64,000 bases of DNA from Rhizophagus clarus (GCA_015698045.1 BLAL01000160.1:992001-1056000); one strand, 5' to 3'. Counted from the first letter of the stretch, positions 1 through 12,205 are shown. Numbers and translations: made by a program. The notes: generated by a model not told the origin, from the sequence alone.

Positions 1-1023
1 GATATAAATATGAATGATAGCAACTAAAAAAAAAAATCTATTCCAAATTAATGACACGTGATTGTTCTATTTCCCGAAAAATCTATTTCGGATTTAAATC
101 GGTAATAATTTTAACCTTAAATATTTAATTAACATTTTTAATATGAAACATGTATTAATAATGAATTCTCATATTCCCGAATTTTTCTCCGTTTTTTTTT
201 TTTTTATTTATTTATTTATTTTTAAAATAAAAAAAAAAAATGGTTTTTTTTTTATTTGTACTTGTGTGTGTTATTTTATTTTATTTTATTTTTTTTTTTT
301 TTTGGTAAATGTAAATAAAAAAAAATTAAATATATTTGTAAAACGATGTTCATTTTATTTATTTCCAATGAGTGTAAAATTTAATAACGAAATTATAATG
401 AATAAATGAATGACAAAAAAGTAATTGACTTTTTTTTTTTTTTTCTTTCTTTCTTTCTTTCCTTTTTTTTTTTTCTTTTCTTTACTCTTGTTTAATTTGT
501 ACTTTTTTTTTTTTTTTAATGTATCATTTTCTTTTCGTATTTTTTTTTTTTTCTTTTTTCTCTTTTTTTTTCACGTTTGCTGCGCCGAATTGTATACGTT
601 TTGCATTTTTATATACTAATTATAGACTAATTATAGTTGTTTTTGTTGCATCATTAATTTGTTACATCATTAATTGCCGATCTGTTAATAATAATAATAA
701 TCAACCTTTTTTGTAATAATGGAGGGATGATAATGGTAAAAAAAATACGTCGAAAAAGAGGAAAAAAAGAAAAAAAAAATGTTAAACAACAAATTTCAAT
801 TATTAAAAAGAAATTTGAATTGTTATCTAAAATAAGGCATGAAATTATATAAATTTAGGATATAAAAAAAAAGGAATGTGAATAAGTATGTATGTATATA
901 ATGTTGTATACAATATCGAATATAAATTTTGTATACAAAAATGTAATATATAATTTGTATATATTTTGTATATATATATATATATAAAAATTATTATTTG
1001 TTTTTTTCCCCAACATTATGAAA
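1..1023. other. Intergenic, T-rich; no gene seen
   Basis: This stretch is dominated by poly-T and poly-A tracts, with a (TA)n run near 970-985. The short open frames here translate to almost pure Phe/Leu/Lys, as expected from homopolymers, so none is called. It lies 3' of the BTB/TLDc gene, which ends at 1024 on the minus strand, and probably holds its terminator. Confidence 0.6.
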
Positions 1024-2557
1024 TTATGTGTTACGAGGAGTTTTTTGTATTAATTTAAAAACTTCATAATCTTCTATGGCGAAATTTGTTGTTGAAGTTA
1101 TAGTTCTTTCATAACAATTTTGAATACAACTCCAAGGAAGGTCATAAATAAATCTACCATTCGCATGTATAGAAGATTCTACCATGGCTAAATCAGAAAT
1201 TCCAAAACATGGACCAATACAAGGAGAATCATCGATAGCGCATTTAAAATTTGAATCTTTAATACGACTTAAAATTGAACATGAAAGATCTTTTCCATCA
1301 CCTAAAGAAAATATAAAACTTTCTGTACTTTCAATCCAAGTACCTGTTGAATTCCAACCATTCGGATTATAACCACCTAATAATTCTCCTGTACCTTTAA
1401 CTTTTAATACTATAAGAGCAGGACCTTGATTATCACAAAGTCTATGAAAAGTCGAACATTTAAAATTATCTCTTGAACCTCTTAATAAAATATTAAATTG
1501 ATAAGGAACCAAATGACAAGTAACAGGATTAAAATTTTTTTGACGATCAACCCAACTTGCGATTAAAGCGGCATGTTTCGTACCAATTAATTTTGAATCA
1601 AGTGCAATTCCACGAGGTGAAAGTATACTAGTAAATTGAAATTTATCAATTTTAAATTGATGATAATTTAAAAGTTCATAATATAAATTTTCTGGTAATA
1701 AAACTTTGAAAGGTCTAACATGATTAAAAAAATCAGCACATGATATATGATAAAATCTTATATATTGTATACAATCTTTCAATTTTAAAGCCAAATTGGA
1801 GAAATCTTCTGAAGTCCATTCATTAGGATTATTAAAAGGTAATTTAATTTGAGTTGTTCCCCATTTAATTAATATATTCCAAACATCAATCTCTTCAAGA
1901 TGAAGGTCATCTCTCTTTAATATTCCAATTATTAAATTATCAGGCCATTGTACAAATTTTCCGTGTCTACGAAATTTTTGTGGATCATTTGCAACCATTC
2001 TTATGCAATAATCTTGAAGTTTCTGAAAATTATCATGTTGAAATATTATATGACAATATTCATTAAAGTTTTCACGTAACCAATCAATTTCATTATTAAT
2101 AAAATAATCCTGAACATATTCCAGAAGCTCGTTTAAGCACAGCTCATCGCTAGCTACTAGAAGCTCCAAGATTTTTTCTCCATTATAATTTTCCAACAAG
2201 ACTTTACCACCATAAATATAACTAAAAAAAAGAGGAAAGAAGAAAGAGTTAATAATCATCATTTTTTTTTCCAGAGATTTTTTTTTTTTAAAAAGTAAGT
2301 TACTTTAATATGATTTCAAAGCTTTCGGGAGTGATATTTGGTTTTGTAAAGTAATAAGTATTGCCTTCCATCGTGGCCCATTCTGCTGATAAAGCATAAC
2401 GAAAATAAGTTGACCTTGCACGAAGTACGATAGAATGAGCTTTAAATGTTTGAACATTTGGTTCCTCTCCTACTCTTATTAACATATTGTAATCATCAGC
2501 ATAGTTCAACAACCATACAAAATCGTTTGATAATGTTTTCAAAAGTTCTGTCGACAT
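1024..2557 (-). CDS. BTB/POZ-BACK-TLDc domain protein
   Basis: Two exons, 2557-2304 and 2221-1024, joined by an 82-nt GT-AG intron (phase 2), give 483 residues. An N-terminal BTB/POZ fold (about 24-128; NMLIRVG, FKAHSIVLRARSTYF) is followed by a BACK-like helical region (about 130-230) and a C-terminal TLDc domain (about 285-475; SPRGI, HAALIASWVDR, LGGYNP). BTB domains of this kind can act as Cullin-3 substrate adaptors, while TLDc domains are linked to oxidative-stress protection and V-ATPase regulation. This combination is a large lineage-specific family in Rhizophagus, and no individual substrate can be inferred. No signal peptide or membrane segment is visible. The intron interrupts the BTB domain just before the YIYGG motif. 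Translation from the first Met gives a complete BTB domain, which supports that start. Confidence 0.9.
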
Positions 2558-2574
2558 TTGTTTTTTATTATATT

Positions 2575-2610
<36 letters not shown>

Positions 2611-5600
2611 AAAAATACAAAAAAAAAGATATAAAAAAAGTTTATAAGATAAAAGAAAAAAAAAGAAAAAAAATATTTTTTTATACAAATTTATACATAG
2701 AGAGTATATATATATATATATATTAATTTTTTTTTTTTATCTGTATATGTATATATATATATGTAAAAAAAAATCCGAACAGTTGGGGATATTAATAGGA
2801 AAAATAAACAACAATGCCCTTTGTTGAATATTTCATCACAATTTATATATTTAAAATATATTGTAAAAAAAAAAAAAAAAAAAAAAGATGATTTTTTTTT
2901 GTTTGTAAATAATAAATTTTATTTTTTTTTTTAAACTTGCAACAAAGTTTCACGGAAAATTTCCATTTGTATGTTAGAAGTTTTGATTGAGATTTGCAAG
3001 ATTCATGCATGATTTCTAAAGTGATTTCTTAAAGTTGGCTGTGATTGGATGATGTACAATGATGAATGATTGATTTTAATTTGCGTTCACACGCTTATCA
3101 AAAAACTTACCAATATATTTCACGAAATTCCATCAAGTTTTTCGACATATATAATCTTTTATCTTACCAAATTAAGTTACTATAATTTTTAATTATTAAC
3201 CTTAAATTCTTTTTGAATGGCTGTTAACGTTTTAAACAGGGAAAATAAGGAAACAACTTGCATATCAGTTTGTAATCGATAAACGCGTCGAACTAAAAAA
3301 AAAAAAATTATATGCACAATCCTGTATGTATTAAACATAAATATGAAGTACAATAGAAAAAAAATTTCAAAAAAAAAACCATTTTTATTATCTCAATATA
3401 TGAAGAAAATTCCAAAGAAGGACTATTATAATATTTGTACGAGTCTCCTGATTAAAATATTAGTAAGTATTAATAATTATAAAAAAGGAAATAGAATATA
3501 AAAGTAAAAATTATTTATTTTTGATTAAATAATCAAGGGGGAAAAATATGGGGAAAAATATGGGTAATAAAAAATAATGAATTTCAACTTATGGAAATAA
3601 TGGGAAATAATGAACGAAAAAAAAAAAAAAATTGTCCACATGAACTAACAAAACTCTAACCTAAATAAGATGTTAAAAAAAAAAGGAAAACGGTAAGCTT
3701 TTTGAAATTCTCCTTATTTAGATTCGGTTTATAACTTTAAAAAAAAGGGTCTCGTGGAGTTTTTACTAAAAAAAGAATTAGAATTACTAATACATAATTG
3801 AGTGACAATACCCGGTATTCTTGAGAAAAAAAAAAGGAAAAAAAAAAAAAAAAAAAAAATTTATAAAATTTTATTAATGGTTGGATTATATACCGGGTAC
3901 TTTGTAAAAAATTAATTATCCCATTAATTTAACCGGTCTATTGTTTACTATGACGGAAATCTAATTTATTTTACCGAAAAATTTTTATCGATTGGTCATC
4001 AGCTGATTATGGTACCAAAAATTGACTATAATGCACTTTTAAGCGAGATTTGCATAAATTTGGATAAATTAAATCATAATTCAAAAAAGTAATACATCTT
4101 ATGCCACAACTCTATAAACAATTACGTAATAGTCAAATTAAATGCTGTATTTAATTTTATGGGTCGTTTAACTCACAGGTTCATTATTCTCCGGAAAGGT
4201 TGTTAATTCGTGTAACGGCCAAGAATTCAATAACTTTGGGTTACGTTTAACTGAAAAGGTTATTAAACAGTTTAATTAGTAAGAAGGAAATTCCGTAGGT
4301 AAGTAAGGGAAATTTTTATTGGTATGTGACGTATATCGGGCAAAGCCCCACCCAATAACGGATATACCCGCTCGACCTCAGGAAATCCGGTTAATTGTAG
4401 TTATCACATCCGACGGCATACAAATTATTCCGATAACCTTATAAAATTTATTTATTATATGAAATAATAATGTAGTAGCAAATGAAATGCTCTAAAATTT
4501 ATTATGAATTCTTAAAAACCTTGGAATAATTTTTTTGGCGTAAAAAAAATATGTATGCACAGGCACAGTAAGTGAGGTGACGATAGCACATGATGGGTTG
4601 CCCGAAGGACTCCCGAAGGTCATCATGCACCCTTATATGGCATTTTATTGTTAGGAATCTCCGATGTTACTCTTTATGAAATAAATGGTTAGTTCCAACG
4701 TATCACTAGATTGTTCATCAGGCAGGTGATCCCAATTTGATTCGTCATCCTTTCTTCCTAAACTTTTATTCCACTAATTTATTTCTTAAATGATGTATCA
4801 AAATTGGAAATTATTATATGTTTTTTTTTTTAATAATATAATATAATATAATACCAGTTGTATTGCAAAAATTTTTATTTATTTATATTTAAATGTTACA
4901 ATAATATGTATTATGGCTTAGAATAAATATTAAAAAGATTACTCCGACTTTTTAATTCAGTAAGAAGTCATGAGATATTTTTAAACAATGCTTACTGAAT
5001 CGGAGATTTCCGGTTATCAGTATAGAGACCAGAGGTACCGGGAAATAAATAAACAAAGATTCCTGGTCACAAACTCACAATATTGAAAAATAAGGGGTGT
5101 TAGATACCAATAGATAATAGAAAGATAAGTATTTTCGTCTATTTTGTATTTATTCACGTTGATTATTAGGCATAGTTTATTTCATGTTGTTTTACACTGC
5201 ACATCACAATATCCGAATTTATAAGAAACTGTTTTTTTTTTCATCCTGATAATATTATCATCCTGATACTTATCTATCAGATTCGTAACACGATAAAATT
5301 TCGATTTTTTTTTTTTTTAGAAAAAAAAAATTCAAAATATCAATATATACAACTAGAGTGCAGACTATGAAAAAAAATAGTTGCAACTAAAAAATAATCA
5401 AAATAGGACTCATAATGTCAGGAAGAGCATCGAATTAAGCAGTCTTGCAGTAAGAGGTTATACCACAATACTACAATTTTCCGACAACTGACGAGCTCTT
5501 TGCATATTGTTTTTCCGACATGATATTACCCCCAACAACATAGTATATTCCGACAACGTACGACAGTTATTTACGACAAATTAAGTAACGGTTGATCGAA

Positions 5601-5648
5601 TATTGCGCGTTAAAGATTTTAAAGGTCGAGGATGTTCATTTACTAGGT
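2558..5648. other. Intergenic; no gene recognised
   Basis: About 3 kb of AT-rich DNA upstream of the BTB/TLDc gene. Homopolymers and (AT)n runs fill 2570-2930. Two short islands of higher GC stand out, about 4320-4440 (GGGCAAAGCCCCACCC) and 4560-4640 (GGTTGCCCGAAGGACTCCCG). They look like pieces of dispersed repeats, but no terminal inverted repeat or target duplication could be placed around them. A partial inverted motif, TACCCGGTATT near 3810 and ATACCGGGTAC near 3890, flanks a poly-A tract. No open frame has recognisable protein similarity. Confidence 0.5.
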
Positions 5649-5790
5649 CAGTGATGTGCACTTGGAAGATTGGAAGCACTTTGGAAGTACTTTTGGAAGG
5701 TTTGGAAGCATAATTCCCTAATAAATTCATTTAGATTGGAGGCTTCCAATCGAATTTTATATCATTGGAAGCATAAAATGCACATCACTA
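5649..5790. mobile_element. hAT-like MITE, 142 bp
   Basis: Terminal inverted repeats CAGTGATGTGCA at the left and TGCACATCACTA at the right bound 142 bp. Flanking sequences TACTAGGT (5641-5648) and CACTAGGT (5791-5798) match at 7 of 8 positions, as expected for an aged hAT target duplication. CAGTG is a typical hAT terminus. The interior repeats TTGGAAG several times and encodes nothing, so the copy depends on a transposase elsewhere. Confidence 0.75.
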
Positions 5791-5819
5791 CACTAGGTAT
5801 ATGAGATTGGGAGTTTGGG

Positions 5820-6910
5820 AGATTGATTTAATGGATTTAATTGGTCTTAATTAATTAATCTTTTAGTACATTCTTGATAATTACGGTATTTTGACGCATG
5901 AGAGTTCGAGGAATTAGTTGATCGTAATAACTGAATACGTAAGATTTATAACTTATTTATATTTCTATGTTATAATTCATATGTTTTAATCAAAAAGACA
6001 AATTACGAATGTCTCGTAAAATAAGATCTCAATAATAATGTACATTATTTATTACATTTAAATCCCCAACATATCTTATTGAATGTGCAAATCCGAAACA
6101 ACTTCATATTATGAACCCACAAAGAGCCAATGTTTTGGGACGGATCGATCGTAGATTATCACAATTCCCATTTTAAGTCAAAGTATATCCTAAAATTTTG
6201 ATTAATTATGAAGTATTATGAAAATTTATATTAAATGTCTTTGATCGTTGTAACGGAATTCTTTCCTGGAAATATATAATCAATATGTTATGGGAATAGC
6301 TGAAGGTCTTGAAAAGATTCATTCTGAAAGAAAAGTTCGTAAAAATGTTCCCGAAAAAAAAAATTACAATGAAATATCCATTTTTTTTTTAAAACTGTTA
6401 AATTCCGAAATAGTGAGATTTTAAAATTACACAAAACATCGATATCAATTAGAGTGCAGACTACAAAAAAAAGTGTTCTAAAGCAGCAAATAAAAATAAA
6501 TCACACGACAATGTAATATACCTTTTAAAAGTAGAACTTATAATGATGTAAACGTGATTATTAATGGATCTTAACTAAATTAATCTTTTAGTACATTCTT
6601 GATAAATACGCATAAGAAGAGGACCAGGGAATTAGTTGAATACGTCAAAATTTATAATCTATTCACATGTTGTAATTCATATGTTTAATTAAAAGACAAA
6701 TTACAAACGTCTCGTAAAATAAAGATCTTATTAATAAAGTACATTATTACGTTTAAATCAAAAACATATAAATAATCTTATTGAATGTGCAAATCCGAAA
6801 CAACTTCATATTATGAACGACGCACAAGTAACGGACAGATCGATCGTGGATTATTACAATTACCATTTTAAGTCCAAGTTTATCTTAACTATGAAGTATT
6901 ATGAAAACGC
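5820..6910. repeat. Diverged direct duplication, two ~400-bp copies
   Basis: The segment at about 5820-6240 recurs at about 6550-6910 in the same orientation. Shared blocks include AATCTTTTAGTACATTCTTG, GTCTCGTAAAATAA, GTGCAAATCCGAAACAACTT and GAAGTATTATGAAAA. Spacing between matching blocks is about 700-725 bp. A shorter shared block, GAGTGCAGACTA, precedes each copy at about 5356 and 6452. Small indels and many substitutions show that the duplication is old. It has no conserved coding frame. Confidence 0.7.
6264..6345 (+). pseudogene. Protein kinase-like domain relic
   Basis: The translation reads SWKYIINMLW, then after a one-base frame slip GIAEGLEKIHSERKVRKN. This resembles the alpha-E helix and the start of the catalytic loop in the large family of Rhizophagus tyrosine-kinase-like proteins (typically IAEGLxxIHxxxxxHxNLHxGN). 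The catalytic HRD-like motif is already corrupted, and the frame runs into poly-A and stops soon after. It sits at the edge of the diverged duplication. What is seen is the motif and the frame slip; the family assignment is from memory of kinase signatures. Confidence 0.45.
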
Positions 6911-7420
6911 GATTTTATATCAATATCTTCTATTTGAGATGGTGCTGATATATTTTTTTCATAACAATAGACATATTTTAAAGAAAGGTTGTTATCAAAA
7001 TTGCTTGAAATTGGAAAAAAAATTCAAAAAATCCGATCTGTACTCCGTTGGTAAACATTAAACGAAAAAAAAGGAAAAATATTTAACCTGAAGTTAGCAT
7101 TAAAATTTGTAGCTGTAGAAAAAAGAATAGTAAAGCAATTAGGAGAAGAAGAAACTGTACTTAAAATGAGTGCATATTTTTTCCGAGATAATGCAGTTAT
7201 CATTCCACCAAATCCACTTTTATTATTATGGTGTTTAGTCATAATTTTGGAAACAAGTATCTCAATAAAATTAGAAATTCCATTCAACTATGTAATGTGC
7301 ACTACCTGTTGAATGTCTTTCGGAGTATCGGAAGAAAATTGTTTAGTCAACTTTGTGATTTTAAATTGGCGTTTTAGATATTTTTTTCCTCCTAAATGCC
7401 ATGAGATTTAAAATATGAAA

Positions 7421-8692
7421 TCTTAGACTAGAATCGAACCAGTCAAAACGCAGATATGCTCTCCACCAGGATAAGATTTATAAAAAAAAATTATCTGTTT
7501 TCTTAATCTTTTAAGTACATAGGAGAAAGAAAAGAAACAGATCAAAAGAAAAGAAACACCCGAATATATCTAGAGCTATGACCTCAAACACCAATCGGCA
7601 AACTCAGAGGGATGCTATGGCTGACCAGCCGGGAGACATGGGCATTTGCTATGGGTTTATCACGTTTCCAATAAACCAAGGTCGTCTACGATCACATGTG
7701 GTCTAGATCTTCATTATAACTGGTGACCAGATGTAAAACCTAGACATCACCAGAAATAAAGGGCGTTTTTGCTAATAAAACTGCAAAACAAACTCTTTTT
7801 GTACGAGAGAGATACCTCGGTGATCTTAGACTAGAATCGAACTAGCCAAAGCACAAATATGCTCTCCACCAGGATAAGATTTTTTTAAAAAAAAAGTATC
7901 TGTTTTCTTAATCTTTTAAGTACATAGGAGAAAGAAAAGAAACAGATCAAAAGAAAAGAAACACCCGAATATATCTAGAGCTATGACCTCAAACACCAAT
8001 CGGCAAACTCAGAGGGATGCTATGGCTGACCAGCCGGGAGACATGGGCATTTGCTATGGGTTTATCACGTTTCCAATAAACCAAGGTCGTCTACGATCAC
8101 ATGTGGTCTAGATCTTCATTATAACTGGTGACCAGATGTAAAACCTAGACATCACCAGAAATAAAGGGCGTTTTTGCTAATAAAACTGCAAAACAAACTC
8201 TTTTTGTACGAGAGAGATACCTCGGTGATCTTAGACTAGAATCGAACTAGCCAAAGCACAAATATGCTCTCCACCAGGATAAGATTTTTTTAAAAAAAAA
8301 GTATCTGTTTTCTTAATCTTTTAAGTACATAGGAGAAAGAAAAGAAACAGATCAAAAGAAAAGAAACACCCGAATATATCTAGAGCTATGACCTCAAACA
8401 CCAATCGGCAAACTCAGAGGGATGCTATGGCTGACCAGCCGGGAGACATGGGCATTTGCTATGGGTTTATCACGTTTCCAATAAACCAAGGTCGTCTACG
8501 ATCACATGTGGTCTAGATCTTCATTATAACTGGTGACCAGATGTAAAACCTAGACATCACCAGAAATAAAGGGCGTTTTTGCTAATAAAACTGCAAAACA
8601 AACTCTTTTTGTACGAGAGAGATACCTCGGTGATCTTAGACTAGAATCGAACTAGCCAAAGCACGATATGCTCTCCACCAGGATAAGATTTT
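7421..8692. repeat. Tandem repeat, 3 units of 405 bp plus a partial fourth
   Basis: Three near-identical units run head to tail; the marker CGAATATATCTAGAGC begins at 7561, 7966 and 8371, a period of exactly 405 bp. A fourth, truncated copy of the unit start ends near 8692. The unit is more GC-rich than its surroundings and has no long open frame. Each unit start, read on the minus strand, contains a tRNA-like T-arm with a TTCGATT loop. Units 2 and 3 are almost identical, and unit 1 differs at a few bases, suggesting recent amplification. Confidence 0.9.
7823..7880 (-). other. tRNA-like fold in the 405-bp repeat (possible Pol III element)
   Basis: On the minus strand this segment reads ATCTTAT, then CCTGGTGGAGAGC, then a T-arm with stem GCTAG/CTAGT and loop TTCGATT, then CTAAGAT. 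The two ends pair over six of seven positions like an acceptor stem, and GTGGAGAGC resembles the end of a tRNA D-arm/A box. GTTCGATTC matches the Pol III B box. There is no room for a normal anticodon arm, so it is not a functional tRNA. Equivalent copies lie at about 7421-7476, 8228-8285 and 8633-8690. A tRNA-headed SINE-like origin is the most economical reading. Confidence 0.5.
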
Positions 8693-9628
8693 TTTTTTTA
8701 AAAAAAAACGGATATTTTTAAAAAAAAGGATTTCATATTTTTTTTTTTTTTAAAAAAAAGGAAAGGATTTCGTATCTTTTTTTTTTTAAAAAAAAGAAAG
8801 GATTTCGTATCTTTTTAATAAAAAAGGATTTCATCCAAGAGAAAAAAAAGTCCGAATGGGTCTTATATATAGAAAAAAATTGTAGAGACTATTTTATACT
8901 ATTTTATCGATTAGATAATCATTAAGCCAATAAAAAGTTATGACTCAGATTTATCAATATCAATATCGCGTGATTAATGTGAATTTTATCAATATCAATT
9001 ATCGCGTCAATATCAATATCGCGTAAAAGTTGTGACTCAGATTTATCAATATTACTATAGATGAGTCGAAAACGGTAATAAAGTCTCCTCAGATCTTGTA
9101 GATAATTTTTGTTTATTAGGAATAATTAGTCGTAAATAGGAAAAATAGGAGTTTATTACAAATTTATAAAGTTAAAGATTATTGGACGATTTGGGCTATA
9201 TTTAACCGGACAAATCTGCATGATTTAATTCATCGACAGTAAGTCTAATAACGCCATTCGTTTTTTTTGAGCAATATATGAACAAAAATTTGGATATTAC
9301 ATCTAAATTTAGAAATAAAATCCGTCTATACTTTTTTGAGTATTACAATTTATTAATTTTGTCAAAGAAGTTATTAGTGTATGTAGTACATTTGACATTT
9401 TGATTCGATTAGAATATACAAGCAGTATATTTAAGAATTTTTTTTTTTTTTTTTTTTTAGAAAAAATTTCCCCTCTCTCATCGCAATTTATCGTAATTTA
9501 ATATAGATACATACACATATTATTTATATATATACCCTTAATTTTTTTTTATTTTAGAAAAAAATTATAGACTTCTATTTTTTTATTTTTTTTTATTATT
9601 TTTTATCTTCCTTTTTTTTATTAAAAAA
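8693..9628. other. Intergenic; upstream region of the GLTP gene
   Basis: The start (8690-8830) repeats a short unit ending GGATTTC(G/A)TAT between poly-T/poly-A tracts, probably slippage debris from the end of the 405-bp array. At 8955-9055 the phrase TCAATATCAATATCGCG recurs. A long poly-T tract lies at 9441-9458. Nothing coding is seen. The last ~150 bp are pyrimidine-rich and lead to the GLTP start codon. Confidence 0.5.
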
Positions 9629-10596
9629 ATGACTACTTATTTTGATACAATTCAAAGAAATTATACTGATGTACCTATTACGGAAGACGGTATTGAAACT
9701 ATACCTTTTCTTGAAGCAACCGATGGACTTGTAAAATTGTTCGGTAAAAAAAAAAAAATAATAATATATCTTCTTTTCTAGATTGTATTAAAATTTTATT
9801 CTAACCTTTTTTTTTTCTTCTTTAGACTTGCTTGGTTCAAAGGCATTTAATGTCGTTCAAAATGATATGAATGGAAACATTGAAGTACGTTTTAATCAGT
9901 TTAATAGTATTTAATTTTTTTAATGGATTTAATCGGGTCAATAATTTAATCATTTTTCATTAATCAAATCATAATTCTCTTTCATTTAATTATAAATAGA
10001 AAATTAGGAAACGTTATGATGCTGATCCATCAAAGAGCCCTACTCTCGAAAAATTGGTCATTAACGAACAAAGTGAAAAGAAACGTCCCGCTACTGAGGG
10101 TTTATTGTGGTTGAAAAGGTATAATAAATTTTTTTTTTTTTCCCCCGATCCTACTCATAAATTTCATATTTTTTAATAATTTCATGAATTAAAATAAATG
10201 TAGAGGATTGGAATTTACTTCAGTAGCATTAAGACGTTCCATCAATGATGAGAGTGAAGAACTTTCAGTTTCTTTTACTGAGGCTTATGGTGGTACTTTG
10301 AAACCATTTCATGGAATGGTCGTCCGACCCATATTTGCAGTATGTTCTGTCATTTTCATTCTTTCTATTATGCATACACGCATTTATTTATTTTTTTTCT
10401 ATTTTCATTTTATTTTGGATCAATCAAGTTGGCAATGAAAGCTTGTCCTTATCGTAAAGACTTTTTTCAAAAATTGGGTGACGATCAAGAAAAAGTTAAA
10501 CAACAATATGAGGAATGGTTATTAGCTTTTGAAAAAGTTGTTGAAAGATTAAATAACTTTTATGCTGAGGGTGGTTACGATAAAGGAAAATTTTAA
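9629..10596 (+). CDS. GLTP: Glycolipid transfer protein
   Basis: Five exons, 9629-9743, 9826-9884, 10000-10118, 10204-10339 and 10429-10596, give 198 residues, the usual length of a single-domain GLTP. The protein moves glycosphingolipids between membranes in the cytosol. Headgroup-binding residues of the family are present: D52, N56 and K59 (motif NDMNGNIEKIR), W95 in LLWLKRGLEFT, and H134 in KPFHGMVV. The C-terminal helix begins LAMKACPYRKDF. All four introns are 80-120 nt and GT-AG. The open frame past 10339 into VCSVIF is intron read-through. The gene faces the TFIIA gene, with about 300 bp between the two stop codons. Confidence 0.93.
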
Positions 10597-10903
10597 TATA
10601 GATAATTGTTTTTATGTTTTTATGTTCGCATCTATTAAAATTACCAAAAGATATAATTTTGAAACAAAAGCAATTAATTGGCTTTTATTAATAATTCAAT
10701 CTATTATGTTAATAAAATTTGTAATAATTTGTTGAGATCAATCAATTAGAATAATATTTTCTTTTTAATAATTATCATCATTTTACACAATATATTAAAG
10801 GATTTTCCACCAGGTAATGAAAAAAAGTAAAAAAAAAAAAAATTATCTAAAAAAAAAAGCAGTAGGAAGAAATTGAAAACAAAATAATAATTTTTTTTTT
10901 TTT
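10597..10903. other. Convergent 3' intergenic spacer
   Basis: AT-rich spacer between the GLTP stop and the TFIIA-gamma stop. It holds poly-A (10827-10858) and poly-T (10890-10905) tracts that could serve as 3'-end signals for the two convergent transcripts. No gene is seen. Confidence 0.6.
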
Positions 10904-11811
10904 TTAACTTTTGTTTTCAGCTTCGCCAGGTTTCTTTGAATTACAAGCTACAATCTTGATTTTATCAACAGGTAACGAATCATGTTCCAATTTGAAATTA
11001 GGATTCTTAATAATGAATGTCCATACTTCATCGCAAAATCGATAAGTATGAAGATGTCCAGCCTGAAAAATCCAATTGTGAATAAATAAATTTAATTGAA
11101 ATCAATTTGATCAATTATATATTCAATATTACGCTTACCTTGAAAGTTGCCTTATGCTTGACTTTATTTTCAAGGGATTCCGCTATACTTTTATCAAACT
11201 TTAAATTGAAAATATATAAATATGATTTATAAGTAACATATTAACAAAAAAAATAAAAGGATCATAAAATCAATATTTCCCAGATCAAATCATAATTCTT
11301 TTGTAATATTACAACTTAATTACTTTTAAATTATGAATTAATAATGAATCGGAACGATAATATTATTTTATTTAATTTAATGGAATCATTCATAAGATTT
11401 TAATTTTTAAAAACATACTTGTAAAAGAACCTTCATCGCTAGTTGTGGAGTAATTTGGGCATTTTTAATTAACTCGTCAAGCGAATCTGTCAAGGCCTGA
11501 CCAATACTTTATATAAATTACATTTGAACATAATAAATAATTGTCAGTAAAAAAAAAAAAAAAAAAAAAAAATATTATATTTATATTATTTATAAAATTT
11601 CTTTTTTTTTTAAAAAAAAAAAACTTTATTTATTTAAGATTCTCAATAACGATCGAGAAAAAAGACTTGAGAAATACAATAAATTACAAAAAAAAAAAAA
11701 AAAACCTGTTTTTATTTTAAAAAATATATAAACAGGTTTAACCCTTTTTCTACAGCAAAGTTCTTGTAATACAAACCTGCTTCTGCGATAAAGTTCATAG
11801 TAATGAGTCAT
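10904..11811 (-). CDS. TOA2: Transcription initiation factor IIA small (gamma) subunit
   Basis: Four exons on the minus strand, 11811-11777, 11506-11419, 11198-11139 and 11062-10904, give 113 residues. TFIIA stabilises TBP on the TATA element in the nucleus, and the gamma subunit pairs with the alpha/beta subunit. The start YELYRRSSIG, the helical bundle ([24 protein letters not shown]) and the beta-barrel motif [12 protein letters not shown] followed by VDKIKIVAC are all characteristic. Length is close to that of yeast Toa2 (about 120). Exon 1 is only 35 nt and encodes the [11 protein letters not shown] start. The splice after Q (CAA|GTATGT) leads directly into FDKSIAESL, matching the family. 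Confidence 0.93.
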
Positions 11812-12205
11812 TGTGATAAAATGTTTTATTGGCGGAAAAGGACTCTAAATTTTTTTATTTTACGAGTGGAAAAAAGGAAGAGAGAATTTTGCTTTTATAA
11901 AGGGGCTGATTATACAATTTTGTGTTGATTCAACCAATGAATTTTTTGTGATACGTAATATTCCCTTACATTCGAACACGTGAATAATACCATTTTATGT
12001 CTCATTTTGGTAAATTAAAATAATATCTACCCCAGGTCATCAAATGGTCATCAATTTATATATATGGAGTGACAAATAATATTTTATCTAGTATGTGACG
12101 ATTATTATTTATGGGGAAATATACCAAATATATACTGCTGATGATGATGAACATTAAATTTTACCATTAATCGTTAAATCAAAAAATTTTATTATAAATA
12201 ATATC
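11812..12205. other. Intergenic between TOA2 and the PPTase gene
   Basis: AT-rich. It serves as the upstream region of TOA2 and the 3' region of the phosphopantetheinyl transferase gene. A TTGGCGGAAAAGG block at about 11829 resembles half of an E2F site but lacks the full GCGGGAA core. No coding potential is seen. Confidence 0.5.

Noticed and set aside
143..716. Phe-rich open frames near the left edge
   Set aside because: Translations of poly-T; no protein-like composition.
7421..8692. CRISPR array or rDNA unit
   Set aside because: The 405-bp head-to-tail units have no short repeat-spacer pattern and no rRNA motifs; they are a long-period tandem repeat.
11626..11811. Read-through frame extending the TFIIA-gamma first exon
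   Set aside because: Residues after [11 protein letters not shown] do not match the family; splicing at AGCAG|GTTTGT to the exon at 11506 restores it.
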